A program made the position numbers and the translations under genes. Shown one piece after another: positions 1-10,836 of a stretch of 64,000 bases of DNA (its first letter is position 1; each line of letters starts with the position of its first letter). The DNA lies in assembly GCA_964034945.1 (NCBI GenBank), contig OZ035960.1:88811848-88875847 (forward strand). Reading direction: 5' to 3'. The stretch comes from Chrysopilus asiliformis. Taxonomy: Eukaryota > Arthropoda > Insecta > Diptera > Rhagionidae. The notes below the pieces were generated by a model. It was not told where the DNA came from. It did not search any database and worked only from the letters and a program-made list of their open reading frames with translations.

Positions 1-2807
1 ACTGATTGACTGACTGATTGACTGACTGATTGACTGACTGATTGACTGACTGATTGACTGACTGATTGACTGACTGATTGAGTGACTGATTGACTGACTG
101 ATTGACTGACTGATTGACTGACTGATTGACTGACTGATTGACTGACTGATTGACTGACTGATTGACTGACTGATTGACTGACTGATTGACTGACTGATTG
201 ACTGACTGATTGACTGACTGATTGACTGACTGATTGACTGACTGATTGACTGACTGATTGACTGACTGATTGACTGACTGATTGACTGACTGATTGACTG
301 ACTGATTGACTGACTAATTGACTGACTGATTGACTGACTGATTGACTGACTGATTGACTGACTGATTGACTGACTGATTGACTGACTGATTGACTGACTG
401 ATTGACTGACTGATTGACTGACTGATTGACTGACTGATTGACTGACTGATTGACTGACTGATTGACTGACTGATTGACTGACTGATTGACTGACTGATTG
501 ACTGACTGATTGACTGACTGATTGACTGACTGATTGACTGACTGATTGACTGACTGATTGACTGACTGATTGACTGACTGATTGACTGACTGATTGACTG
601 ACTGATTGACTGACTGATTGACTGACTGATTGACTGACTGATTGACTGACTGATTGACTGACTGATTGACTGACTGATTGACTGACTGATTGACTGACTG
701 ATTGACTGACTGATTGACTGACTGATTGACTGACTGATTGACTAACTGATTGACTGACTGATTGACTGACTGATTGACTGACTGATTGACTGACTGATTG
801 ACTGACTGATTGACTGACTGATTGACTGACTGATTGACTGACTGATTGACTGACTGATTGACTGACTGATTGACTGACTGATTGACTGACTGATTGACTG
901 ACTGATTGACTGACTGATTGACTGACTGATTGACTGACTGATTGACTGACTGATTGAGTGACTGATTGACTGACTGATTGACTGACTGATTGACTGACTG
1001 ATTGACTGACTGATTGACTGACTGATTGACTGACTGATTGACTGACTGATTGACTGACTGATTGACTGACTGATTGACTGACTGATTGACTGACTGATTG
1101 ACTGACTGATTGACTGACTGATTGACTGACTGATTGACTGACTGATTGACTGACTGATTGACTGACTGATTGACTGACTGATTGACTGACTGATTGACTG
1201 ACTAATTGACTGACTGATTGACTGACTGATTGACTGACTGATTGACTGACTGATTGACTGACTGATTGACTGACAGATTGACTGACAGATTGACTGACTG
1301 ATTGACTGACTGATTGACTGACTGATTGACTGACTGATTGACTGACTGATTGACTGACTGATTGACTGACTGATTGACTGACTGATTGACTGACTGATTG
1401 ACTGACTGATTGACTGACTGATTGACTGACTGATTGACTGACTGATTGACTGACTGATTGACTGACTGATTGACTGACTGATTGACTGACTGATTGACTG
1501 ACTGATTGACTGACTGATTGACTGACTGATTGACTGACTAATTGACTGACTGATTGGCTGACTGATTGACTGACTGATTGACTGACTGATTGACTGACTG
1601 ATTGACTGACTGATTGACTGACAGATTGACTGACTGATTGACTGACTGATTGACTGACTGATTGACTGACTGATTGACTGACTGATTGACTGACTGATTG
1701 ACTGACTGATTGACTAACTGATTGACTAACTGATTGACTGACTGATTGACTGACTGATTGACTGACTGATTGACTGACTGGATGACTGACTGATTGACTG
1801 ACTGATTGACTGACTGATTGACTGACTGATTGACTGACTGATTGACTGACTGATTGACTGACTGATTGACTGACTGATTGACTGACTGATTGACTGACTG
1901 ATTGACTGACTGATTGACTGACTGATTGACTGACTGATTGACTGACTGATTGACTGACTGATTGACTGACTAATTGACTGACTGATTGACTGACTGATTG
2001 ACTGACTGATTGACTGACTGATTGACTGACTGATTGACTGACTGATTGACTGACTGATTGACTGACTAATTGACTGACTGATTGACTGACTGATTGACTG
2101 ACTGATTGACTGACTGATTGACTGACTGATTGACTGACTGATTGACTGACTGATTGACTGACTGATTGACTGACTGATTGACTGACTGATTGACTAACTG
2201 ATTGACTAACTGAATGACTGACTGATTGACTGACTGATTGACTGACTGATTGACTGACTGATTGACTGACTGATTGACTGACTGATTGACTGACTGATTG
2301 ACTGACTGATTGACTGACTGATTGACTGACTGATTGACTGACTGATTGACTGACTGATTGACTGACTGATTGACTGACTGATTGACTGACTGATTGACTG
2401 ACTGATTGACTGACTGATTGACTGACTGATTGACTGACTGATTGACTGACTGATTGACTGACTGATTGACTGACTGATTGACTGACTGATTGACTGACTG
2501 ATTGAGTGACTGATTGACTGACTGATTGACTGACTGATTGACTGACTGATTGACTGACTGATTGACTGACTGATTGACTGACTGATTGACTGACTGATTG
2601 ACTGACTGATTGACTGACTGATTGACTGACTGATTGACTGACTGATTGACTGACTGATTGACTGACTGATTGACTGACTGATTGACTGACTGATTGACTG
2701 ACTGATTGACTGACTAATTGACTGACTGATTGACTGACTGATTGACTGACTGATTGACTGACTGATTGAGTGACTGATTGACTGACTGATTGACTGACTG
2801 ACTGACT
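1..2807. repeat. 12-bp satellite (ACTGATTGACTG)n
   Basis: Uninterrupted array of a 12-bp unit made of three related tetramers (ACTG ATTG ACTG), about 234 copies in the window and continuing past its left edge. Phase never shifts over 2.8 kb: only scattered substitutions are seen (for example near 81, 316, 746, 957, 1276, 1287, 1556, 1781, 2213, 2511, 2769) and no indel that is not a multiple of 12. The open frame across it on the minus strand, a Ser-Gln-Ser-Ile repeat, is a by-product of the period and not a gene. The array stops just before a block (2818-2860) shared with the dispersed repeats of this window. Confidence 0.97.
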
Positions 2808-3238
2808 TATCAACGCCCAGCCCAAACCCTGAAGCTAGAAACTTGAAACTTTCACAGTATGTCCCAACCATTACTTAGGCGCTCACTAAGGCGGGGTTCT
2901 CCGATTTTTTCCGGGGGGTAAAAGGGGTTTGGGTGTTTTTAAACCGTGATTTTCGCCATGAATCCTGCTCAATAGGAGGCTGAAAAGTTTCACTCGGGGG
3001 TTTTTGGAAGGTCCTGTAAGGATAACACAAATATCCTTTTTCCCATTTATCCCGGAGAAAAATGGCATTAGGGGGTTTTCGGTGTCGCTGATCACGAATC
3101 TGGTGTTAGACTAATTCGCAACGGAGAGTCCTGCAAGGATAAGATTTTCTCAAAAGTTTTTAAGTTCTTTCCGGGTTTCTTCGTGCTCTAAAACTTATAC
3201 AAAAAACTTAACCCGGCAACGACGGGTATGCAAGCTAG
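2808..3238 (+). mobile_element. Helitron-type element, 3' end
   Basis: The segment ends with a short hairpin (ACCCG at 3211-3215 pairing with CGGGT at 3223-3227), then 7 bases and CTAG (3235-3238) followed by T. This is the usual 3' terminus of Helitrons (hairpin, then CTRR, insertion before T). A block at 3008-3090 (GGTCCTGTAAGGATAAC and following) recurs twice at 11820-12030. The left part (2829-2850, GAAGCTAGAAACTTGAAAC) matches the repeat unit that follows tetranucleotide arrays elsewhere in the window, so the satellite to the left may be an internal array of this same element. No coding sequence remains. Confidence 0.6.
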
Positions 3239-3494
3239 TAGGCTTATATATGACTTTGCAAAGAGCACAATAGGGCGTACGGTCCACAAATTCCGACATA
3301 TTGGGTGCAAAGTTGGGCATGACGTCCGCCTTTCGTCCACTTATGTCGACACGACAGATCAGAGACGATGGGGAATGATTTTACACCCAATAGGACGTCG
3401 TAAAAGCTTTAAAGCTTTATGCGACATCTATGACGGCATTGCATCATCATACAAATCTTCGAGCGGAGTTTCTTTCTCCTTTGAATGCTTACAT
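3239..3494. other. unassigned short stretch with a 91-codon open frame
   Basis: Less AT-rich than its surroundings. It contains an open frame (3228-3503, +) that begins inside the Helitron end and runs into the next MITE, has no signal peptide or recognisable domain, and is probably chance. Nothing else is seen. Confidence 0.3.
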
Positions 3495-3692
3495 GCACTC
3501 TAAACCTGGAGTGGTATTCCGTAACTTAATTCAAGCGTTTGTTTCGAGTTAGAAGGAAAAGTGGTATTTGCTATCTCGGTTTCTCTCTGTCATTTATTTC
3601 GGTCAAAACAGAGACAGCGAATACTCCTTGTTCTTCTAACTCGAAACACACGCTTGAAACAAGTTACGAAATATCACTCCAGATTTTAGAGC
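3495..3692. mobile_element. hairpin MITE, about 200 bp
   Basis: Almost the entire segment is one imperfect inverted repeat: CTCTAAACCTGGAGTGG at the left pairs with the reverse complement at 3676-3692, and the pairing continues inwards through TTCAAGCG and TTTCGAGTTAGAAG to a small loop near 3590. There is no coding capacity. It is a typical miniature inverted-repeat element; the superfamily cannot be told. Confidence 0.75.
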
Positions 3693-4032
3693 CCATTAAA
3701 AAGGCAACCACGATGAAGTACAGTAAATTTTACTGTTCCTCTCATTAAATAAAATTTGCTGTTCCTCCAAGTAAATGTTGAATAGTGTTCCCAGTAAAAT
3801 TCTCATACTGGAAAGAACTGGAATAACAGTCATTTTTACTAGGAATCCTAGTAAAATTTACTGGGGATGACAGTAAAATCTTAAAAATCTCTCAGATGCT
3901 TTTTGAAATTTTTGAAGCAAGTTTTGGAAACATTTTTTTTTTGGTTTTCAAACCTAATTTTTAATTGTTATTAAATGTTTTTTTTGTTATCAATATTTTA
4001 TTTTACATGAGAATGTTGTGTTCAAAAATCTC

Positions 4033-4097
4033 TTACCACTGGCGAGGCTCGAACTCGAGACCTCTGCGTTTGTCGGCCACTTCACTTACCGCTACAC
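4033..4097 (-). repeat. tRNA-like head, SINE or tRNA relic
   Basis: Read on the minus strand the block has an internal RNA polymerase III box A-like stretch (TAGCGGTAAGTGAAGTGG) and a clear box B-like GAGTTCGAGCCTC, spaced as in a tRNA gene. Acceptor-stem pairing is poor, so a tRNA-derived SINE fragment or a tRNA pseudogene is more likely than a working tRNA. Its right edge abuts the inverted-repeat element starting at 4093. Confidence 0.45.
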
Positions 4098-5056
4098 GGA
4101 GAAAAAAATTATGGTTGAATATCATTGGGAGTACTATAAGAATTATTGGGGGAATCAAAATATAATCAGACGAATCAAAATGTTATCAGACGATGACTTC
4201 CAATTAGTATTATGTTTAGTTTTCCAATCATAATTATGTTCCCCGACGAGGGAAATTTTGGAAAATTATAATGTAATTGGGAGGACAATAATATCCCAAT
4301 TTTGATTGGGAGGAATAAAAATATGTTTGCATGTCAACACATTGTTGTAAATTCCGCGTCTCAACATAATTATGATTGACGAACACAATAAGTGGGGAAA
4401 TCTTGAAGCGGCCGAATTAAAAATATGATGCCTCTGATCATATCTGTTTAAAATTAAACATATTATGTTCAAATTCTTCTCTTCGCGTATAATTCGCATG
4501 AGATTTGTAGCATGGTCGTATAAATACTCAAGTCAAGCTGAAAAATATCAAGCCCTGTTAGAAAAAGGCTACAACACATGCTTGACCAAAGGTCAATGGA
4601 TGGAGTTTTACGGATGTGAAAACATCCAGTTATATTATAAAATTGTTTTCCACGAATTATAATTATGATTGATATAAGCAATATTTGCTTATATTCATCA
4701 TAATTGTATTTATAAACCAACCATATTATGTTCGCCCCAAACATATTATGATTGGACAAACGGCAAAAAAATTTGGGAATCCAAACATATTTTGGTTGCC
4801 CCAAACATAATATGGTTGGTGAATTTGAAAACATTGTTGTACAACCAAACATATTGTAATCAAAATATCATGATTTCTCCTGTCAGTTTTAAGCATAATG
4901 TGGTTGGAACCACAGTGTCGGCAAACATAATTGTAATGGCAAAAATTTCCTCTAGGGGAAATTTCAGCCAAACATAATTGTAATAAGAATCCCCCAAACA
5001 TAATTATGCTGGCTGCATTTTATGATTGGGGGAATCATAATTTTTTTCTCCGTGTA
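4093..5056. mobile_element. inverted-repeat element with internal AAACATAATATG repeats
   Basis: Terminal inverted repeats TACACGGAGAAAAAAATTAT (4093) and its reverse complement ending at 5056 are perfect. The right half (4700-5010) carries at least nine variants of the near-palindrome CCAAACATAATATGGTTG in both orientations. It has no plausible coding frame: the overlapping open frames on both strands are produced by the repeats. Non-autonomous DNA element, superfamily unknown. Confidence 0.75.
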
Positions 5057-5246
5057 GAGTATGGAAGCCAATTGAGAAATGAATTCTAAATGTGAGTGAC
5101 CTTTACTGGGGTGAAATAATGTCAAATTTACTGGGATAAAACAGTAAATAGTAAAAATTTTTTGGCAAATGGGAAAAATATTAAATACTGGGACGAAATC
5201 AATTATTCCGCAGTAAAAATTTATTGCATTATCAGTAAAATTTACT

Positions 5247-5525
5247 TTTAAACATAACAAAAGCTATAATTGCCAATCTGGCAATTATTGAAAACACGTA
5301 TGGTGATATTCGTATCAAAATTCGAACAGTTGTACCAAAATTCCACTTTGAAGTCAAACTTTCCAATAAGAATTTTTTAAAATTTGTTCCAATCGGATTT
5401 TGATGTATGGAAGTTTTATGTAGAATCATATCCTAAATAACTTTTGTTCTTGCACTTTTTTGATAAGATGCACCGTTTTTGAGATATTCGCAAAAAACGT
5501 TTTCGTTCGTATGAGTGGTATGACC
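5247..5525 (-). repeat. dispersed repeat A, truncated copy
   Basis: Reverse-complement copy of the 3' half of repeat A, seen more completely at 29880-30490, 38033-38881 and 40453-40941. It starts with the shared terminal block AACAAAAGCTATAATTGCC and runs through the conserved TTTTGATAAGATGCACCG segment. The 5' half is missing; the break is near 5525. Confidence 0.8.
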
Positions 5526-5873
5526 AAGAAAAACAGGGGGAGGTTTTTTATACCACAAGCCATTTTTTTATGGAAATGGTTAAACACGCATTACAAATTT
5601 GTCCTTCAAACAGTGAAGATTATCTCGTAAACCACGTAAAATTCGTGACGGTACTTTAATGAATTTTGATAAGAATCGAGTGATTATTTTTTCTACCAAC
5701 TGAAATTCACGGCCGGCGTGGAAAATATCAAGTTCAAAAGTAAATTGACCATATCAAAATTTTCCTTGAATTTCCACTGTCACAGAAAGGTCAAATTTTT
5801 CATCATTCTGAGTTGAATTCGGTGGCAAGACAGACGTGTTTGTAAATTTCGAGAATTTGGGAAAATTGTTAAA
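5526..5873. other. upstream region of the first DUF1091-like gene
   Basis: About 350 bases of unique-looking AT-rich sequence between a truncated repeat and the start codon at 5874. It should hold the promoter, but I see no convincing TATA box. Confidence 0.35.
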
Positions 5874-6750
5874 ATGTTTAACATTAAAACTTTGAGTGTT
5901 ATTATCATTTTATCGTGTGTGGCAACCCTGATTACGGGTCAGGTAAATAACATATCGTCGGCTAAGAGTGAAATTGTGTTAAGTCAATTTGGTATAATTT
6001 TCCAGAAGAGCAATGAAATACTTGTTAAATCGTTTTAATTCTCTTTCAATAACACTGAGTTGTCTTTCAATGAGAAAAATTGGGCTCAGTTTTCTTTAAA
6101 TGATACTCTATTTTCTTATGAGACTCTGTTTTGCTGTTCTGGAAAATCTGGTATAATGGACTTAGCATAATTTCACTCTTAGCCGACGATAATTAAAAAA
6201 AAATAATTCATTTAAAAAAATTGGTTATAAATTTTCAGAAAGTTTTTCGAATAACCGGCTTCGATTGCCACAATCAGAAGTACGAGGACGCGATTTGCAC
6301 AAACATAACATGCAAATTGGATGAAGTTACGAGTGGTGTCAATACCCTGGAACAAAGCTGCGTCATGTCGCGCAGCGTTGCCAATCCTATTGTAATTTTT
6401 AACTTAAAAAATACTTTTTGAAATCTTTGTCTTATCCAATTTTTATTTAGGCGAAAATCCAACTGTTTTTAATTCGCGAGAAAAATCTAGGATTGGTGGC
6501 TGGACCATACTATTTGAATATTTGCGCACCAACAACAAATCCGATGTTGCAAAGGATGTTTTCCAGATTCAGTTCTTTGGTCGGCGCTTGTCCTTTTTCT
6601 GGAACACAAAGTATTCGCGATATTCCGGCGACTTTCGATGGTGTTCCTATAATTGTACCGAACGGAAAAATCAAGACCACTTACCACGTTTACGAGTACG
6701 AAACCAATGAGACCGTCAGCTATTTTGAACTTATTGGGGAGGTTTCTTAA
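5874..6750 (+). CDS. secreted DUF1091/DM8-like protein 1 (173 aa, 3 exons)
   Basis: Exons 5874-5942, 6239-6391 and 6451-6750 with GT-AG introns in phase 0. Exon 1 encodes a signal peptide of 23 residues (MFNIKTLSVIII...), so the protein is predicted to be secreted. Exon 2 (51 codons) has four cysteines (two 10 apart, then 5, then 16). Exon 3 adds YLNIC and ACPFSG, and ends with a conserved PxIVPNG segment and several N-glycosylation sites. The six-cysteine spacing, the late CP motif followed by P-x-G, and the length match the DUF1091/DM8 family, a group related to lipid-binding MD-2-like folds whose functions are mostly unknown. Intron 1 is enlarged by a MITE. The poly(A) signal is at 6873. 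Family assignment is by pattern, not by search. Confidence 0.75.
5953..6191. mobile_element. MITE B copy 1 in intron 1
   Basis: Terminal inverted repeats TATCGTCGGCTAAGAGTGAA and its reverse complement end the element, with A/T-rich flanks compatible with a TA target. The interior has nested inverted segments (CCAGAAGAGCA and others). It is a second copy of the element at 35272-35534. Here it lies wholly inside intron 1, so splicing is presumably unaffected. Confidence 0.88.
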
Positions 6751-7286
6751 GGGATGAGTTTTTTTGGTACAAAAATTTATAAATTTTCTTGTCTCGTCTG
6801 TAAATTGGGTCTCAAAAGTGTGATATTTTGTGGTGATTTTCTGTAAAAAATTGTTATTATAATACAATGTTGAATAAAATAAATTGTTTGAACGATTTTC
6901 ACCAAAAAATTTTAATGTCACATACTATATATAGGTATACATTTCTACTATATAATTGTAAATATTATTCTCGAAATTTTTAAACAAAACCTTGAAAATG
7001 TTTACCGAAAATGTTATATAATTGACATGATCGAATCGATTTTAAATTGAGTGGAAATTTTTTGTGCCATTGACATTGAACGGTCCTCTAAACTAAATTA
7101 TTTAAGTGAAGTCATGAAAAAACAAACAGTCATTTGGATCTTTAAAAACAATGATGATAACCAAAAATGTAATCGATTGATTTTTTTTGCCAATTTTTCA
7201 TATTTTTAACGATTTAGCCTTCTTATATTTGACCCTTTATGCATACTAGTTTTTAAGAAATCGCTCAAGAAAGTTATAGACACAAT
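6751..7286. other. intergenic, 3' flank of the first DUF1091-like gene
   Basis: Holds a poly(A) signal AATAAA at 6873-6878 (128 bases after the stop codon), then AT-rich sequence in which I see no gene and no repeat shared with the rest of the window. Confidence 0.6.
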
Positions 7287-7945
7287 GGGTGCATTCAGCG
7301 ACCCGAGCCCCTCTGGATCGGCTCAGTATGTGTCAAAAAACCGCTCAGCTAAGCCGCTCAGTGTTTACGGAATGCACCGCTACTGAGCCGCGCACATAAA
7401 ACTGTCAAAATATTCGAGGTTATAGTGGAAGATGGACCGAGATATAATTATTTCCACAATATTCGATATTTGCGCGCCAGATATGTTAAAGTTGGAGCCC
7501 ATCGCAATGTTGGTTGACGAATGTAATACTCATTTTGAAGTAACCTCAATTCGAAGTTCGAAGCCTGAAGGAAACCGGGATTATTTTGAGGTGACTATAC
7601 CGAAGTACACTCCCGAACTCTTTCGCCAACATTTTCCGCAACGCCAACTATTTCCATTCCCGTTTGCTCAGCAAGAACTTCCATGAGGCTTCCCGTATTA
7701 TAAATAACATAAATAACTATAAATATTATAAATAAAACCATTTATTTCCGTCGTCATTTCTACACATGAATTGAGGTTATGTAATTCTTCATTTGACATT
7801 TGCTCAGCTACTGAGCGGAGTTCTTTTACGCTCAGAAAAAATGTGAGCTGCTCAGTTGAGCCGCTCTGTAGCGATTGCGTTCAGTAACTGAGCACCTTTT
7901 TCGCTCTAGAGCGATGCTGAGCCGCTCTGGTAGTTGGATGCGCCC
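7287..7945 (+). mobile_element. Harbinger-like deletion derivative, copy 1
   Basis: Terminal inverted repeats GGGTGCATTCAGCGACC at the left and a decayed match ending GCGCCC at 7945 are flanked by the 3-bp duplication AAT (7284-7286 and 7946-7948), the signature of PIF/Harbinger elements. Both ends are rich in GCTCAG/CTGAGC repeats in inverted order (7318-7390 and 7800-7930). The interior keeps only the start of the transposase (7432-7686). A second copy is at 47806-49056. Confidence 0.8.
7432..7686 (+). pseudogene. truncated Harbinger transposase N-terminus (84 aa)
   Basis: An open frame starting MDRDIIIST and containing YFEVTIPKYTPELFRQHF, which resembles the segment just before the catalytic part of PIF/Harbinger nucleases. 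After FRQHF the family pattern stops and a short unrelated tail ends the frame, as expected at an internal deletion junction. The catalytic DDE region is gone. The second copy (47831-48043) shares the same junction. Confidence 0.6.
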
Positions 7946-8220
7946 AATTAAAATTATTGGACCAACCTTTAATCTCAGTTCGGAAATTCGACAATACTTT
8001 TTCTATTAAATTTCAATATTCTCAAATTATAAACAATATTTAAAAAAAAATTCTCTATATTTGATTACGGAAAAATGATATTTTTTTCAAATATCTAAAG
8101 AACCTTTAAATTAGAAAAAATGCGGAAAAGTTTATTTCCTTCGAAGCTTGTAGTACCTATCCATTTTTTCAAAAAAGCGCATAGTTTTCGAGAGATTTAA
8201 AAAAAATAGATACTCAAATA

Positions 8221-8759
8221 CTCTAAATATATGAGAGCAGACAATATTTTTATGAAAAATATCAATTTGTATGGGAGAAGAAGGAAGGATTGGTCCGATT
8301 GGATTTTGAATTACGGAACGGTTATGTAAAAGCTTATTGTAGACACATTTAACTTTTACAAATTTTTCGATACTAAGCTCCGTTTTCGAGAAAATAGAAA
8401 AAAAGTATTCAATTTGTATGGTGGGGAGGGAGGGAGGAAATAGTCACGGCTAACCGTTTTCACAAAAATTGTAAAAAACTGCTTGGTTTGTATGAAGGAG
8501 GGGGAAGGAATGGTCCCATTTTGCCCGTTCAATAAGTTAGCCTTGCCATTTATAAGAAACGCAACTATACAAAATTTCAAGTCTTTAGCTCAATCCTTTC
8601 GAAAGTTATGGCGTTCACGAACGGACGGACAGAAAGACACGCAGAAATCAAATTCTTTTGTCATCCCAAACTCCCTGGTGTGGTTCATCTTTGTGTCCGA
8701 TGATTGGTTCGATGCATTATAAACGGTATACTAAATCTAATATACTCCTACATGATATA
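8221..8759 (-). repeat. dispersed repeat B (tetranucleotide-array family), reverse copy
   Basis: Reverse complement of the block at 30696-31470, 41760-42010 and 43678-44330. It contains the conserved segments GAGCTAAAGACTTGAAATTT and GGGACCATTCCTTCCCC (on the minus strand), a short GTCCGT/GTCTGT array near 8620-8640, and ends at TTAGATTTAGTATACCG (8720-8740). Non-coding; possibly Helitron-derived. The short open frames in it are artefacts. Confidence 0.75.
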
Positions 8760-8767
8760 GTTATAAC

Positions 8768-10388
8768 TAGGCCTGCCAAAAATATGCACTAAAAATTGCA
8801 AAATATGCACTTTAAAAACATTCAAAATCTGATATATAGTATATTTCACCCAAAATAGTGAACGGAACTTGTTAAAATGTGGTTAATTCGACTTTTGTGG
8901 AAAATCAAAAAAATTTAAATACCATTGAATATTAGAAAAATTGAAAAAATAATAATCTGTAAAAAAGATTGACATTTTGACAGACAAAAAAAATTTGACA
9001 GGAAAACTTGTTTCTAAATTGCAACTGTTAAATTTTAAGATATTTCGAAAATGTGTTCAATACGTCATATTGTCTATGGTAGAATCGAGGTGAAAACTTG
9101 TAGAAAAATATCAGTTCTGGCCAACACAAAACTTCCTTCCACAAAATCTACGACCCTGCGCAATTTATGCTATAACCCTAGCGTTTTGCCAACCAAAGAC
9201 AACCTCAAAACGTACAAAATTAGAGATAACTTGAGAACGGTAAAAGATATCGATTTACGGTAAAAGGTAAAAATGTGGAAAATTGTATTTTTTCGAAAAA
9301 ATTAGTTTGCAAGTAATTCGCAAAAATATATTTTTTACATTTTAACAAAAATATCTCAATAACGGTAAAAGATAACGATAAAAGACAAAATTGTGTAGAA
9401 TGCCATTCTCATTCATTCATCTCATATATGAGGCGTTAAAAGCTAGAGTGGACTAACCCACATAATCGAGTTTTTGAAGCTTTTCCACTTTTGTACTATT
9501 ATTAACTGTAAATTTTTGAAAAAAAAAAATTGTATGGACTTTCTTACTCAATGTTGAAATGTTCTTTTGTGCATCCATACATTTTTATCTAAAAACTCAC
9601 TCGCAATAGTGATTCAAACACAAAAAAATTCACGACTTCGGCATGTGGGTTGGTCCACTCTAGCTTTTAACGCCTCATATACTAAGCAAAAAACCATTTT
9701 TTTCGAGATAATGGAAAAAAACTATTTTTTTTGAAATAACGGTTTATCTCGATAACAGTTTGAGATGTCAAGTTATAGCTAAAGACAAAAGTGTGGGAAA
9801 TTTTATTTTCTCCAAGTTTTGTCATACTTAAGGCTACTAAAAAATTCGTAGTTTCGGAGTAAATTGAGGAAAACCAATTCGCGATTTAAAAAAGCCGCCA
9901 TTTTGGTTACTTCCGGTTAACGGATTTCCACCAAAAGTTGATAGGATCGTCCCATTCCAGGGCCAAATATGCCTATAAAATTTCATGGCTCTAGCTATAT
10001 TAGTTTTTGAGAAATCTTGTACACAGACTGACAGACAGAAAGACATTTTTTAAAATTAAGAGGCTGAAATTTTTTATGAATACAATACTTTTTTATATAC
10101 TTCGTAGAAGAAAGTAAAAACACAAATTAATTTATTTTTAATATTTATTCTAGCGGAATTAAATTTGAATTGTACAAAAAAAAAATTTGGTTTTCATGAA
10201 AGTTGTAAAATATGCAACTAAATATGCATTTATATGCAAATATGCACTAACGTGTCAAATATGCGAAATATGCAACAACAAGTGACCTTCATTCGCTTCT
10301 AAACTTATTGATTCGGATGAATAAAAAACTCCCGGAGCCGAAATCATAACGAAAAGAAATATGCAAATGCATATTTTTGGCAGCCCAA
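8768..10388. mobile_element. non-autonomous hAT element with AAATATGCA subterminal repeats
   Basis: Ends TAGGCCTGCC and GGCAGCCCAA are imperfect inverted repeats flanked by an exact 8-bp duplication GTTATAAC (8760-8767 and 10389-10396), as hAT elements make. The motif AAATATGCA(C) is repeated just inside both ends (8780-8815; 10205-10280; 10355-10375), as expected for transposase-binding subterminal repeats. No transposase frame remains. It contains a nested hairpin MITE and part of a tetranucleotide repeat near 9990-10050. Confidence 0.85.
9424..9682. mobile_element. hairpin MITE nested in the hAT
   Basis: Terminal inverted repeats run from TATATGAGGCGTTAAAAGCT through AGAGTGGACTAACCCACA, matched in reverse at 9641-9682. 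Total length is about 260 bp with no coding sequence. The element is younger than the surrounding hAT. Confidence 0.82.
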
Positions 10389-10836
10389 GTTATAACTAAA
10401 AGCAAAAAAGCGGATCGAATCTTCCAATTATCCCCTGTAGTTAACTGGCAGAAATTGTCGGATGTGTGAATTATAATGCTAGAAAAAATAAAGTTCAAGA
10501 CAGGAACACACATGGAAGAATTCTTTCTCTAAAAATCTTTGCTGTACGGAATTTATGTTTGAAATTCACAACGAATTTCTAATGTGAAAATTTCTGTATG
10601 AAACTTTTATTTTCTAAAAAATCACGTCGAATTTCATTTATTCGCAAAAAACTGTCAAAAATTAGTTTTTAATGAATTTTTAATTATTGTGGAATATTTA
10701 GTTGAAAATAAATTCAGTAAATAAAAGGTTTTGGTCTAATAGTTGGTAAAAATTCAATTTTATTTGTAACGATTCACTGGGAAAAAAATGTTGTGTTAGA
10801 AATACAGTCTAAAAAATCTTCTTTTTTTTAAAAACA
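10389..10836. other. upstream region of DUF1091-like gene 2
   Basis: About 440 bases of AT-rich sequence between the hAT target duplication and the start codon at 10837. No repeat and no clear TATA box is seen; AATAATAAAAGG-like A/T runs near 10720 are not diagnostic. Confidence 0.35.

Larger units (their letters stand above)
3721..5246. mobile_element. inverted-repeat DNA element with CAGTAAAATTTACT clusters
   Basis: Both ends consist of clusters of the motif CAGTAAAATTTACT(GGG): 3721, 3790, 3851 and 3870 on the left and 5103, 5131, 5187 and 5233 on the right, in mirror orientation. The interior holds a tRNA-like/SINE relic (4033-4097) and a second inverted-repeat element (4093-5056), so the outer element is older. 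No transposase is left; the class is unknown. Confidence 0.55.

Noticed and set aside
2206..2871. 221-codon frame encoding a Ser-Gln-Ser-Ile repeat protein on the minus strand
   Set aside because: It is the translation of the 12-bp satellite; the unit is a multiple of three, so any stop-free frame stays open. There is no promoter, and the leading residues come from transposon sequence.
3228..3503. 91-codon frame on the plus strand
   Set aside because: It starts inside the Helitron 3' end and stops inside a MITE, with no domain or signal peptide.
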